Shown here piece by piece: positions 43,107 through 52,315 of a DNA stretch of 64,000 nucleotides (positions within the stretch are counted from its first letter, which is position 1; every line of letters starts with the position of its first letter). The notes under the pieces are model-generated. The model was given only the letters and a program-made list of their open reading frames with translations, was not told the DNA's origin and searched no databases. This stretch comes from Teichococcus rhizosphaerae (GTDB taxonomy: Bacteria; Pseudomonadota; Alphaproteobacteria; Acetobacterales; Acetobacteraceae): contig NZ_PDNU01000001.1 in assembly GCF_002631185.1 (NCBI RefSeq), positions 62,001-126,000 on the forward strand, read 5' to 3'. A program made the translations under genes and the position numbers.

Positions 43107-45149
43107 TCAGGCCAGCTTGCGCCGGACCGCGGCGACGGCCGCCTCGGCGGTGATGCCGAAGTGGCGATAGAGATCGTCGGCGGGGGCCGAGGCGCCGAAC
43201 CCCGTCATGCCGATGAAGGTTGCATCGCTGCCAAGCCAGCGCTCCCAGCCGAAGCCGAGCGCGGCCTCGATGCCGATGCGCGGGGCCTCGCCCAGCACGG
43301 CGGCACGGTAGCTCTCGTCCTGCAGCGCGAACAGCTCCCAGCAAGGCAGGGACACCACGGCGGTGGGGATGCCCTCCGCCTCCAGCGTGGCGCGCGCGGA
43401 CATGGCGAGTTGCACCTCGGAGCCGGTGGCGATCAGCGTCGCGCGGCGGGGCCCCGAGGCCTCGGCCAGCACGTAGCCGCCGCGGGCCGAGCGGTTCTCG
43501 CCCGCCTCCTCGCGCAGCGCGGGGAGGTTCTGGCGGGACAGCGCCAGCACCGAGGGGCCGTCGGCGCGGGCCACCGCCAGCTCCCAGCACTCGGCCGTCT
43601 CCATCGCGTCCGCCGGGCGGAACACGAAGAGGTTCGGGATGGCGCGCAGGCTGGCCAGCGTTTCCACCGGCTGGTGCGTCGGGCCGTCCTCGCCGAGGCC
43701 GATGCTGTCATGCGTCAGCACATGCACCACCCGCGTGCGCATCAGCGCGGCGAGGCGGATGGAGGGGCGCATGTAGTCGGCGAAGACCAGGAAGGTGCCG
43801 CCATAGGGGATGATGCCGCCATGCAGCGCCATGCCGTTCATGGCGGCGGCCATGCCGTGCTCGCGGATGCCCCAGTGGATGTAGCGCCCGCCGAAATTGG
43901 CCGGCGACAGCACGGGGATGCCCTTGACGTTGGTGTTGTTGGAGCCGGTGAGGTCGGCCGAGCCGCCGATCATCTCGGGAATGGCCGGCACCAGCACCTC
44001 CAGCGCGCGCTGCGAGGCGACGCGGGTGGCGATCTTGGGCTTGTCCTCGGCCAGCTTCGCGCGGTAGGCGGCTGCGGCCTCGTGCCAGCCCTCCGGCAGC
44101 TTGCCGGCCATGGCGCGCTCGAACTCGGCCTTCTGCGGGTGGTTGGCCAGGCGCTTTAGCCAGGAGCGGCGCGTGCCGGCGGAGCGGCGGCCGGCGGCCT
44201 CCCAGGCGGCCTTGATGTCCTCGGGGATCTCGAAGGGCGCGGCCGTCCAGCCCAGCGCCCGCTTCGCGGCATCGGCCTCGGAGCCGCCCAGCGGGCTGCC
44301 ATGGCTGCCGGCGGTGCCCGCCTTGGTGGGGGCCGCGAAGCCGATGATGGTGCGGCAGGCGATGATGGTGGGGCGGGTGCTGCGCGTCGCCCCTTCCAGC
44401 GCTTTCTCCACCTCCTCGGCATTGTGCCCGTCGACGCGCTTCACCGCCCAGCCATAGGAGGCGAAGCGCTTCAGCACGTCGTCCGAGCTCGCCATGTCGA
44501 CGCTGCCGTCGATGCAGATGCCGTTGTCGTCCCACAGCACGGTCAGCTTGTTCAGCTTGAAGTGCCCGGCGATGGAGGCGGCCTCGTGGCTGATGCCCTC
44601 CATCAGGCAGCCATCGCCGGCGATCACCCAGGTGCGGTGATCGACCAGGCTCTTGCCGAAGCGGGTGGCGAGGTGGCGCTCGGCCAGCGCCATGCCCACC
44701 GCGTTGGCCAGCCCCTGGCCGAGCGGCCCGGTGGTGGTCTCGATGGCCGGGTGCTCGCCATATTCCGGATGGCCGGCGGCCACCGAATGGAGCTGGCGGA
44801 ACTTCCGCAGGTCGTCCGCCGCCATGCCGGCATGGCCGGAAAGGTGCAGCCAGGCATAGAGCAGCATCGAGCCATGGCCGGCGGACAACACGAAGCGGTC
44901 GCGGTCCGCCCAGCGGGGATCGGCGGCGTCGTGCTTGAGGAACTTGGTGAACAGCACCGTGGCCGCGTCCGCCATGCCCATCGGCATGCCGGGGTGGCCG
45001 GACTTCGCCTGCTCCACCGCGTCGATCGCCAGGGCGCGGATCGCGTCGGCCATGCGCCGCGTTTCGGTCACCGGCAGGACGAGGATCTTCTCCTGCGCCG
45101 CGATGGCGGGGTTGGCGGAGGCATCGGGGAGGGGGGCGATACTGGCCAA
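43107..45149 (-). CDS. tkt: Transketolase
   Basis: A 680-residue thiamine-diphosphate enzyme. AVEQAKSGHPGMPMGMADAA, DRDRFVLSAGHGSMLLYAWL, the TPP motif GDGCLMEGISHEAASIAGHF, and the later DSIGLGEDGPTHQPVETLAS are all transketolase signatures. It transfers two-carbon units between pentose-phosphate and triose sugars. No ATG precedes the conserved core at a convincing position. A TTG at 45149 (ASIAPLPDAS) has AGAGAGG about nine bases upstream and gives the family length. An ATG at 45050 would shorten the N-terminus to start just before the conserved RALAIDAVEQ. It heads the tkt-gap-pgk operon. Confidence 0.95.
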   Translation of the reverse strand: MASIAPLPDASANPAIAAQEKILVLPVTETRRMADAIRALAIDAVEQAKSGHPGMPMGMADAATVLFTKFLKHDAADPRWADRDRFVLSAGHGSMLLYAWLHLSGHAGMAADDLRKFRQLHSVAAGHPEYGEHPAIETTTGPLGQGLANAVGMALAERHLATRFGKSLVDHRTWVIAGDGCLMEGISHEAASIAGHFKLNKLTVLWDDNGICIDGSVDMASSDDVLKRFASYGWAVKRVDGHNAEEVEKALEGATRSTRPTIIACRTIIGFAAPTKAGTAGSHGSPLGGSEADAAKRALGWTAAPFEIPEDIKAAWEAAGRRSAGTRRSWLKRLANHPQKAEFERAMAGKLPEGWHEAAAAYRAKLAEDKPKIATRVASQRALEVLVPAIPEMIGGSADLTGSNNTNVKGIPVLSPANFGGRYIHWGIREHGMAAAMNGMALHGGIIPYGGTFLVFADYMRPSIRLAALMRTRVVHVLTHDSIGLGEDGPTHQPVETLASLRAIPNLFVFRPADAMETAECWELAVARADGPSVLALSRQNLPALREEAGENRSARGGYVLAEASGPRRATLIATGSEVQLAMSARATLEAEGIPTAVVSLPCWELFALQDESYRAAVLGEAPRIGIEAALGFGWERWLGSDATFIGMTGFGASAPADDLYRHFGITAEAAVAAVRRKLA

Positions 45150-45370
45150 GGTCAAGAACCTCTCTGGCGTCGGGACGGCTATAGAGGGGCCGGCAGGAAG
45201 CGGCAACCCGGCGGGCCTTCACGCCCGCAACAGCCTTGTTCGTTCACGAATGATGCGCCCCTCTAGCCCGCCCGCGCCGCGCAGGCCAGTGCGGATCGCG
45301 CCGGCCGGCCTCCTCTGGCCGCCCCTGGGCGGCGCGCGGCCCTGTTGCGGCGCAGCGGGAGGCACGCCAG

Positions 45371-48058
45371 ATGTGCGGCGTCATGAAGCTCCCTCTCGCC
45401 CTGCCGCGCCACAGCCCCGGCTTCCGGGAGGCGGCGCTGTTCCGCCCCGGATCGGTGGCGCTGCTGGCCGATCCCGCCCTGCCCGAATCCGCCATCCTGG
45501 CCCGCAACCTCGCGGCCGGCGGCTTCAAGGGCCCGATCCACGCGATCGGCCTCGAGGCCGAGGGCCTGCTGGCGTCGGACGGGGTGGAGGCGCTGCCGGC
45601 GCCGCCCGACCTCGCCGTGCTCTGCCTGCCGCCCGAGGCGCAGGAAGCGGCGATGCTGGCGCTGGCGGCGCGCGGCTGCTTCGCCGCCATCGTCCCGGTG
45701 GCGGGGCCGGAGCTTGCCGCGCTGTCGGACCGGACGGGGGTGCGGGTGCTCGGGGCCCACAGCTTCGGCCTGTGCCTGCCGCGCATCGGGCTCAATGCCA
45801 GCCTGTCGCACATCGCGCCGCGGCCGGGGCGGCTGGCGCTGCTCTGCCAGTCCGGCGCCATGGCGCGTGCCATCATCGACTGGGCGGAAGGCGAGGAGCT
45901 GGGCTTCAGCCAGATCGTCGGCATCGGCACCAACCAGGGCCTGGGCTTCGCCCTGGCGCTGGACTGGATCGCGCGTGACCCGGAGGCGGGGGCGGTGCTG
46001 CTCGACCTGCGGCGGATCAAGAACCGCCGCCTGTTCATCTCCGCCGCCCGCGCCGCGGCGCGCACCCGCCCGGTGGTGGGGATCCGCCCCGGCGGCCGCC
46101 AGGCCGACGCCACGGGCCTGGCCGACGCGGTGATGGAGGCGGCGCTGCGCCGCGCGGGCGTGCTGCGCGTGGCGGGCCTCGAGGACCTGCTGGCCGCCGC
46201 CGAGACGCTGGCGCGCGTGCGCCCCGCGCCACGCGGCGGGATGGACGCGCTGGCCGGCGACCGCGTGGCGATCGTCACCAACGGCCAGGGGCCGGGGCAG
46301 CTGGCGGCCGATGCCGTGTTGCAATCGGGCGGAAGGCTGGCCGCCTGGGGCCAGGAGGCGCGCGGGGCGCTGGCGCTGGCGCTCGCCCTGCCGCAGCCCC
46401 TTCTCGGCAACCCGCTGCTGCTGCCGCCCCAGGAGGGGCACCGCCTGGCCGAGGCCGCAAGCCTGCTCGCGGCGCTGCCGGAGGTGGATTCGGTGGTGGC
46501 GGTGCACGCTCCCGCGCCCGGGCAGGACCAGGACGTGACCGCCACTGCCCTGGCCGCCGCCTCCCGGGCGACGCGGGGCGCGCCCGTGCTGCTCGGCTGG
46601 CTGGGCCAGGCGCCCGCCGCCGCCGCCGCGCGCCGGCGGCTCGCGCTGGCGGGCCACGCCGTCTTTTCCACGCCCGAGGCGGCGGTGCGCGGCGCCCTGC
46701 ATCTGGCGACCGACCGCCGCAACCGCGCCGCCGCCGCCGAGCTGCCGCCGCGCGACATGCTGGAACTGGCGCCGGACCGCGCCGCCGTCCGCGCCGTGAT
46801 CGAGACGCTGCGCGCCGAGGGCCGGCTCGGCTTCACCGAGGCGGAGGCGCTGCGCATCCTGGAGGCCTATGGCCTGCCGGTGGTGCCGGGGCAGGCGGTG
46901 CCGGACGTGGATGCCGCCGTCGCCGCCGCCATGCGCCTGGGCTTTCCGGTGGTGCTGAAGGTGCTGAGCCCGGACCTGCCCCGCAAGACGGAGGTGGGCG
47001 GGGTGGTGCTGGGGCTGAAGGACGTGGCCGGGCTGCGCGCCGCCGCCGCCGCGATGGAGGCGCAGGTGCGCGCCGCCCGGCCCGGGGCCCGCCTCGACGG
47101 CTTCCTGGTGCAGCGCCAGGCCGGCGCCTCCGGCCCGCTGCGCCCGCACGAGCTCCGCCTGCGCCTGGGCGACGACCCGATGTTCGGCCCCTGGATCGGC
47201 TATGGCCGCGGCGGCACCGCCTCCGACTTCGAGCCGGACGTGGCGTTCGACCTGCCGCCGCTGAACCGCACCCTGGCCATGGCGCTGATCCGCCGCACCC
47301 GCGGCGTCCGGCTGCTGGAGGGCTTTCGCGACCATGCGCCGGTGGACCTCACCCTGCTGGCGGATGCGCTGGTGCGGCTTTCGCAGATCGCCATCGACTT
47401 CCCCGAGATCGAGGGGCTGATCCTCAACCCGCTCCTGGCGGACGGGAACGGCCTGCTGGCGCTGGATGCCTCGGGCGGGCTGCGGCCGCCCGGGCAGTTG
47501 GCCATGCTTTCCGTCCCGCCCTATCCGGCCGAGCTGGCGCGGCCCTGGACGACGCGGGATGGCCGCCCCCTGCTGGTGCGCCCGATCCGCCCCGAGGACG
47601 CCGCCGCCCATGCCGAGGCCTTCCGCCACCTGGCGCCCGAGGATGTGCGCTGGCGCTTCTTCAGCCAGATCAAGGAGCTGCCGGCGGCGCAGATCGCCCG
47701 CATGACGCAGATCGACTACGACCGCGAGATGGCCTTCGTGGCGGTGGACAGCAGCGGCGAGGGGCCGCCGCGGACGGTGGGCGTGGCGCGGCTGATCCGC
47801 GAGCCGGGTGGCGCGCCGGGCGATCCGGCGGTGGGCGAGTTCGCCGTGGTGACGCTGCAGGGCTGGAAGGGCCAGGGCCTGGCACGCCACCTGATGGAAC
47901 GGCTCATCGAGTGGGGGCGGGCGCAGGGCCTGGAGCGCATGGTCGGCCAGGTGCTGGCCGACAACAAGCCCATGCTGGGCTTCATGCGGTCGCTCGGCTT
48001 CACCCTCCGGCGCGCGCCGGAGGATGACGAGGTGATGGAGGCGCGGCTGGAGCTTTAG
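45371..48058 (+). CDS. Pat-like fusion: acyl-CoA synthetase (NDP-forming) domain plus GNAT acetyltransferase
   Basis: An 895-residue fusion. The order is a CoA-binding domain (about 15-130), a succinyl-CoA ligase-like region (about 150-290), an ATP-grasp domain (about 480-700, with GFPVVLKVLSPDLPRKTEVGGVVLG), and a C-terminal GNAT domain (about 720-895, with VGEFAVVTLQGWKGQGLARHLME as the acetyl-CoA loop). This is the architecture of Pat/YfiQ protein lysine acetyltransferases, which inactivate enzymes such as acetyl-CoA synthetase. The phospho-histidine of genuine NDP-forming synthetases is not visible in the corresponding region, again as in Pat. GGGAGG eight bases upstream supports the ATG at 45371. 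It is divergent from tkt. Confidence 0.9.
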   Translation: MCGVMKLPLALPRHSPGFREAALFRPGSVALLADPALPESAILARNLAAGGFKGPIHAIGLEAEGLLASDGVEALPAPPDLAVLCLPPEAQEAAMLALAARGCFAAIVPVAGPELAALSDRTGVRVLGAHSFGLCLPRIGLNASLSHIAPRPGRLALLCQSGAMARAIIDWAEGEELGFSQIVGIGTNQGLGFALALDWIARDPEAGAVLLDLRRIKNRRLFISAARAAARTRPVVGIRPGGRQADATGLADAVMEAALRRAGVLRVAGLEDLLAAAETLARVRPAPRGGMDALAGDRVAIVTNGQGPGQLAADAVLQSGGRLAAWGQEARGALALALALPQPLLGNPLLLPPQEGHRLAEAASLLAALPEVDSVVAVHAPAPGQDQDVTATALAAASRATRGAPVLLGWLGQAPAAAAARRRLALAGHAVFSTPEAAVRGALHLATDRRNRAAAAELPPRDMLELAPDRAAVRAVIETLRAEGRLGFTEAEALRILEAYGLPVVPGQAVPDVDAAVAAAMRLGFPVVLKVLSPDLPRKTEVGGVVLGLKDVAGLRAAAAAMEAQVRAARPGARLDGFLVQRQAGASGPLRPHELRLRLGDDPMFGPWIGYGRGGTASDFEPDVAFDLPPLNRTLAMALIRRTRGVRLLEGFRDHAPVDLTLLADALVRLSQIAIDFPEIEGLILNPLLADGNGLLALDASGGLRPPGQLAMLSVPPYPAELARPWTTRDGRPLLVRPIRPEDAAAHAEAFRHLAPEDVRWRFFSQIKELPAAQIARMTQIDYDREMAFVAVDSSGEGPPRTVGVARLIREPGGAPGDPAVGEFAVVTLQGWKGQGLARHLMERLIEWGRAQGLERMVGQVLADNKPMLGFMRSLGFTLRRAPEDDEVMEARLEL

Positions 48059-48085
48059 GGCGCGCTGCGTGCAGCCTCCGGCGCC

Positions 48086-48961
48086 TCAGCGCGGCGCCGC
48101 CTCCTGCAGCAGCTCGCGCAGGCGGGCGGCGGCGGCGGAGCCCTTCAGCGCATTGCGCCACGCGGCCTCGGCCACGCGCTGGTGCACCGACACCGCCTCG
48201 TCCGCCGCCGTGATGGTGCCGACGCCGATGGCGGGGCTGGCGGTGAGGTCGGCGGGGAAGGGGCTGGTGCAGACATGCGCCCGCTCCCGCCCGCGCAGCA
48301 CCATGAAGCTGCCCGCCGGCTCGGTCGGCAGCAGGCCGATCTGGAGGCCGATCGGCACGCTCTCCATCAGGGAGGCGATGCTTTCCACCTCGTCGCGCGC
48401 CGCCTGCCGGCAGCGGTTGCGGGTGCGCTCGGACAGCGCGAGGCTGCCGGCGACGCCCTCGGCCAGGAAGCCGCGCAGCGAGGTTTCCGACAGCATGGCG
48501 ATGATGTTGGCGCGGCGCGACTGGTGCAGCTTCTTGCGGGCCACCAGCAGGCCCATCGCCTGGTCGGCCGCGGCACGGGCCGGGACGCGCTCGGGCGCGG
48601 CATCGGCCGCTTCCGCCCAGGCCTCGGCCAGGGCGCCGTCGAACGCCTCGGTCGTGGTCTGGTAGCAATAGGCGCCGCCCACCTGGAGGATCTGGTCGGA
48701 CTGCTCCTCGACCTGTCGCAGCCGCTCCTGGAAGGCGATGGGGCGGGAGAAATACTCCACCCCGATGCCAAGCAGGGAGAGCGGGGAGATCTTCAGCAGT
48801 TCAGCCAGCCGCCGGATCGTGTCCAGCTTGATGACCTCACCCTTCTCATAGCGGTACAGCGCGGCTCGGGAGACACCCAGCCGGGCCGCGATTTCCTCGG
48901 CCCGCAGGCCGGATTCGAGACGGTAGGCCCGCAATTGCTGGCCGATATCGGCGAAACGCAT
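48086..48961 (-). CDS. XRE family transcriptional regulator
   Basis: A 291-residue protein. An N-terminal helix-turn-helix of the lambda-repressor type occupies about residues 3-60 (LRAYRLESGLRAEEIAARLG, VSRAALYRYEKGEVIKLDTI). A long C-terminal effector region follows and I recognise no specific domain in it. The start at 48961 has AAGAGG six bases upstream. Size and layout resemble one-component XRE regulators of metabolism. It lies downstream of hyi-glxR on the same strand after a 186-base spacer, so it may control that operon; this is inference from position only. Confidence 0.85.
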   Translation of the reverse strand: MRFADIGQQLRAYRLESGLRAEEIAARLGVSRAALYRYEKGEVIKLDTIRRLAELLKISPLSLLGIGVEYFSRPIAFQERLRQVEEQSDQILQVGGAYCYQTTTEAFDGALAEAWAEAADAAPERVPARAAADQAMGLLVARKKLHQSRRANIIAMLSETSLRGFLAEGVAGSLALSERTRNRCRQAARDEVESIASLMESVPIGLQIGLLPTEPAGSFMVLRGRERAHVCTSPFPADLTASPAIGVGTITAADEAVSVHQRVAEAAWRNALKGSAAAARLRELLQEAAPR

Positions 48962-49147
48962 GACACCTCTTGTCGATATCAACCGGTTCACATTCGTCAG
49001 CGGCGAAGAATCTCGCCGGACGGCGCTGGGACAGAAAATGCGGCCGGGCGCCGCTTATGGCAACGCATAATCGGCCGGAATTAAGAAACACTCTCACGTC
49101 CGGGCGCCAAGCGAATGCGCGTCAATCCCGCGTGACGCCGCCAAGCC

Positions 49148-50032
49148 TCAGCCTGGGGTCAGCTTGTGCGCCGCGAGCAGCTCCAGGGCCTGAACCAATC
49201 CGGAGTGATCCCATTGCCCGCCGCCCGCCGCCACGCAGGCCGAGAACAGTTGCTGCGTCGAGGCCGTGTTGGGAAGGGCCACGCCCAGCTCCCGGGCCGA
49301 CTGCAACGCGAGGTTGAGGTCCTTCTGGTGCAGGGCGATGCGGAAGCCGGGATCGAAGCTGCGCTTGATCATGCGCTCCCCATGCAGTTCAAGGATGCGC
49401 GAGGTGGCGAGCCCGCCCATCAGCGCCTGCCGCACCTTGGCCGGATCGGCCCCCGCCTTGCTGGCGAAGACCAGCGCCTCGGCCACCGCCTCGATGGTCA
49501 GCGCGACGACGATCTGGTTGGCCACCTTGCAGGTCTGGCCGGCGCCATTGGCCTCGCCCACCAGGGTGATGTTCTTGCCCATCGCCTGGAACAGCGGCAG
49601 GGCGCGGTCGAACGCCGCCTGCGGGCCGCCCACCATGATGGTCAGGCTGGCCTGCTTCGCGCCCACCTCGCCGCCCGAGACGGGGGCGTCCAGGTAGTCG
49701 CAGCCGCGCTCGTTGACGCGGCGGGCGAAGTCCTTGGTGGCGGTGGGGCTGATCGAGCTCATGTCGATCACCAGCTTGCCGGGGCTGAGGCCCTCGGCCA
49801 CGCCCTTCGGGCCGAACAGCGCCGCCTCGACATCCGGCGTGTCCGGCACCATCAGGATGATCGCCTCGGCCTCGGCGGCGATGGCGGCGGCGTCCGGCAG
49901 CACCTTAGCCTCGGCGCGGATCTCGTCCCGCAGGCTGGCGCGCTCGGGCACCAGCAGCTCATGCCCCGCCGCCTTGAGGTGCAGCGCCATGGGCCGGCCC
50001 ATGATGCCGAGGCCGATAAAACCGATCTTCAT
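49148..50032 (-). CDS. glxR: 2-hydroxy-3-oxopropionate (tartronate semialdehyde) reductase
   Basis: A 294-residue member of the 3-hydroxyisobutyrate dehydrogenase family. GFIGLGIMGRPMALHLKAAG binds NAD(P), the substrate loop is LDAPVSGGEVGAKQASLTIM, and Lys169 with Asn172 (QTCKVANQI) is the catalytic pair. It reduces tartronate semialdehyde to D-glycerate. It follows hyi by 33 bases, matching the glyoxylate carboligase pathway, although gcl itself is not in the window. Confidence 0.9.
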   Translation of the reverse strand: MKIGFIGLGIMGRPMALHLKAAGHELLVPERASLRDEIRAEAKVLPDAAAIAAEAEAIILMVPDTPDVEAALFGPKGVAEGLSPGKLVIDMSSISPTATKDFARRVNERGCDYLDAPVSGGEVGAKQASLTIMVGGPQAAFDRALPLFQAMGKNITLVGEANGAGQTCKVANQIVVALTIEAVAEALVFASKAGADPAKVRQALMGGLATSRILELHGERMIKRSFDPGFRIALHQKDLNLALQSARELGVALPNTASTQQLFSACVAAGGGQWDHSGLVQALELLAAHKLTPG

Positions 50033-50065
50033 CTTTGCGCGTCTCCTCCCGCGTTCATGCGTCCG

Positions 50066-50848
50066 TCAGGCGGCCTTGTAGGGGGCGAACCAGCCGAGGC
50101 CGGCCACCGTCTCGCCCGCCGGCCGGTATTCGCAGCCGATCCAGCCACGATAGCCCAGCGCGTCGAGGCGATCGAACACGAAGGGCCAGTTCACCTCGCC
50201 CGTGCCCGGCTCGTTGCGGCCCGGCACGTCCGCCACCTGCATGTGGGCGATGATCGGCAGGTGCTTCTCCACCCGCTTGACGATGTCGCCCTCGCTCACC
50301 TGGCAGTGGTAGAGGTCGAACTGCAGGCCGAGCTTGTCCGGCCCCACCGCCGCGATGATGTCGGCGCCCTGCTGCATGGTGGTCATGAAGATGCCGGGGA
50401 TGTCGCGCTGGTTGATCGGCTCGATCACCGCCTTCATCCCCGCCTTGGCGCATTCCTCCGCCGCCCAGGCCAGGTTGGCGCCATAGACCGCCGTCAGCGT
50501 GTCGTGCGCCACGCCCTCGGGGCGCAGGCCGGGCATGACGTGCAGCCGCGGGCAGGAAAGGGCGGCGGCGTATTCCAGGCCCTTCTTCAGCGCGTCGCGG
50601 AACTCGCCCTGCCGGCCGGGGATGCAGGCCATGCCGCGCTCGCCCGCCGCCCAGTCGCCCGGCGGCGCGTTGAACAGCACCTGCCGGAGGCCGTGGTCCT
50701 TCAGGCGGCTGGCGATCTCGGCGGCCGGGAAGTCATAGGGGAAGAGGAACTCGACCGCCTCGAAGCCGGCCGCCCGCGCGGCGGCGAAGCGGTCCAGGAA
50801 CGGCACCTCCTGGAACATCATGGACAGGTTGGCGGCGAAGCGCGGCAT
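50066..50848 (-). CDS. hyi: Hydroxypyruvate isomerase
   Basis: A 260-residue TIM-barrel isomerase. The start MPRFAANLSMMFQEVPFLDR, AVEFLFPYDFPAAEIASRLK, and later IEPINQRDIPGIFMTT and LGLQFDLYHCQVSEGD give the Glu, Asp and His metal site of this family. It interconverts hydroxypyruvate and tartronate semialdehyde. It is first in an operon with glxR, together channelling glyoxylate-derived C3 compounds to glycerate. It is divergent from the AI-2E-type exporter gene. Confidence 0.92.
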   Translation of the reverse strand: MPRFAANLSMMFQEVPFLDRFAAARAAGFEAVEFLFPYDFPAAEIASRLKDHGLRQVLFNAPPGDWAAGERGMACIPGRQGEFRDALKKGLEYAAALSCPRLHVMPGLRPEGVAHDTLTAVYGANLAWAAEECAKAGMKAVIEPINQRDIPGIFMTTMQQGADIIAAVGPDKLGLQFDLYHCQVSEGDIVKRVEKHLPIIAHMQVADVPGRNEPGTGEVNWPFVFDRLDALGYRGWIGCEYRPAGETVAGLGWFAPYKAA

Positions 50849-51016
50849 GGTCGGTCTCCGGGTCTGTGCGGGACGCCTGCGCGCCCCGGCCTTCGCGCGG
50901 CACGCTAGAGGGCCGGGCGAGAAGCGCAAGGCCTTGCCGGACAAGCTGTTGCGCGCGGGCCGGCCGGCGCCGCGCGGCGCTGGCGGAGGCGCCGCCGCTC
51001 GGGCACAGTCTGCGCC

Positions 51017-52093
51017 ATGAGCTCCTCCTCCTCCCCGGGCGACCGGGCATTGCGGCCGGCCCGGATCCTGGGGCTGGCGGCCCTGTCGGCGCTGCTGATC
51101 GGCTGCCTGCTGGTCCTGCGGCCCTTCATCTCGGCGCTGCTCTGGGCGGCCATCCTGGCCTTCTGCACCTGGCCCGCCTACCGCGCGCTGCGCGACCGGC
51201 TGCGGCTTTCCCCCGGCCTCGCCGCCGTGCTGATGGTCACGCTGGAGATGCTGCTGGTCGGCCTGCCGCTGCTCTTCGCCGCGCCGATCCGCGCCGAGGA
51301 CGTCGAGGGGCTGCGGCGCAACGTCGAGGGGCTGATCGCCGGCGGCTTCCCCGCGCTCGGCGACAAGCTGGCCGCCATCCCCTGGATCGGCGCGACGCTG
51401 GCCGAGCGGTGGGACGCGCTGCAGCTCGACTTCAGCCCGCTGACCGACATGCTGCAGCCCTATGCCGGCGTCATCGCCCAGCAGGCGCTGGCGCTGCTGC
51501 TGGCCGTGCTCTCGGGGCTGGCGGAGCTGGTGCTGGCCATCCTGCTCTCCTTCTTCTTCTACCGGGACGGGCCGCGCATGGCGGCGGGACTGGAGGCGCT
51601 GGTGGTGCGCATCGCCGGCAGCCAGGCGCGGCGCCTGGTGCAGCTCACCGCCAACGTCACCACCGGCGTGGTCTATGGCCTGCTCGGCACGGCGGTGGCG
51701 CAGGGGGTGCTGACGGGCCTCGGGCTGTGGATCGCCGGCGTGCCGCAGCCGGTGCTGCTGGCGGTCATCGCGGGGGTCGTCTCGGTGCTGCCGGTGGGCG
51801 CTCCCCTGGTCTGGCTGCCGGCGGCGCTGTGGCTGTTCGCCCAGGGCTCCACGGGCGGCGGCATCTTCCTGCTGATCTATGGCGCGGGGGGCATCAGCAG
51901 CGTGGACAACGTCATCCGCCCCTGGCTGATCAGCCGCGGCGCCGACCTGCCGCTGCTGCTCACCATCCTCGGCGCCCTGGGCGGCGTCTTCGCCTTCGGC
52001 TTCCTCGGCCTGTTCCTCGGCCCCGTGCTGCTGGCGGTGGGCTTCACCCTGCTGCGCGACTGGGCGGAGGAGGAGCCGGAGACACTCCATTGA
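51017..52093 (+). CDS. AI-2E family transporter
   Basis: A 358-residue membrane protein with about eight helices. Conserved features are LRPFISALLWAAILAFCTWP near the N-terminus, a soluble segment around residues 90-145, and the C-terminal block VVSVLPVGAPLVWLPAALWL, NVIRPWLISRGADLPLLLTI and GALGGVFAFGFLGLFLGPVL. The family was named for autoinducer-2 export but includes ion antiporters and many uncharacterised members. No quorum-sensing gene lies nearby. GAGCTCC-rich sequence surrounds the start and the ribosome-binding site is weak. Confidence 0.85.
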   Translation: MSSSSSPGDRALRPARILGLAALSALLIGCLLVLRPFISALLWAAILAFCTWPAYRALRDRLRLSPGLAAVLMVTLEMLLVGLPLLFAAPIRAEDVEGLRRNVEGLIAGGFPALGDKLAAIPWIGATLAERWDALQLDFSPLTDMLQPYAGVIAQQALALLLAVLSGLAELVLAILLSFFFYRDGPRMAAGLEALVVRIAGSQARRLVQLTANVTTGVVYGLLGTAVAQGVLTGLGLWIAGVPQPVLLAVIAGVVSVLPVGAPLVWLPAALWLFAQGSTGGGIFLLIYGAGGISSVDNVIRPWLISRGADLPLLLTILGALGGVFAFGFLGLFLGPVLLAVGFTLLRDWAEEEPETLH

Positions 52094-52315
52094 GGGCCGC
52101 CGCTTCCCTTCCGCCCGCCGGAATGGTTGATTGGGCGCGAGACATCAAGAACATGCCCCGGCCTTTCAGGGACGGTCTTCAAGGGGACGGGGCAGGGGAC
52201 GAAGGCTATGTTGAATGGATGGGCCGTGGCGGCTGCTGCCGCGGCGATGCGTGCTGGCGCCGCCCCGGATGATCACCGGATATGCGGCCGCCGGATGAGC
52301 GGGGTCGGCTGATCG

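Noticed and set aside
45239-45250. Palindrome TTCGT-TC-ACGAA between tkt and the Pat-like gene
   Set aside because: Short enough to occur by chance; no regulator is adjacent and no second copy was seen.
49119-49138. Small hairpin (GCGTCA/TGACGC) after glxR
   Set aside because: Only six base pairs, with an eight-base loop and no U-tract on the relevant strand.
52127-52312. Possible 61-codon frame upstream of the ABC importer as a relic of a binding protein
   Set aside because: It has no ribosome-binding site, no family similarity and no signal peptide; nothing supports a binding-protein remnant beyond its position.
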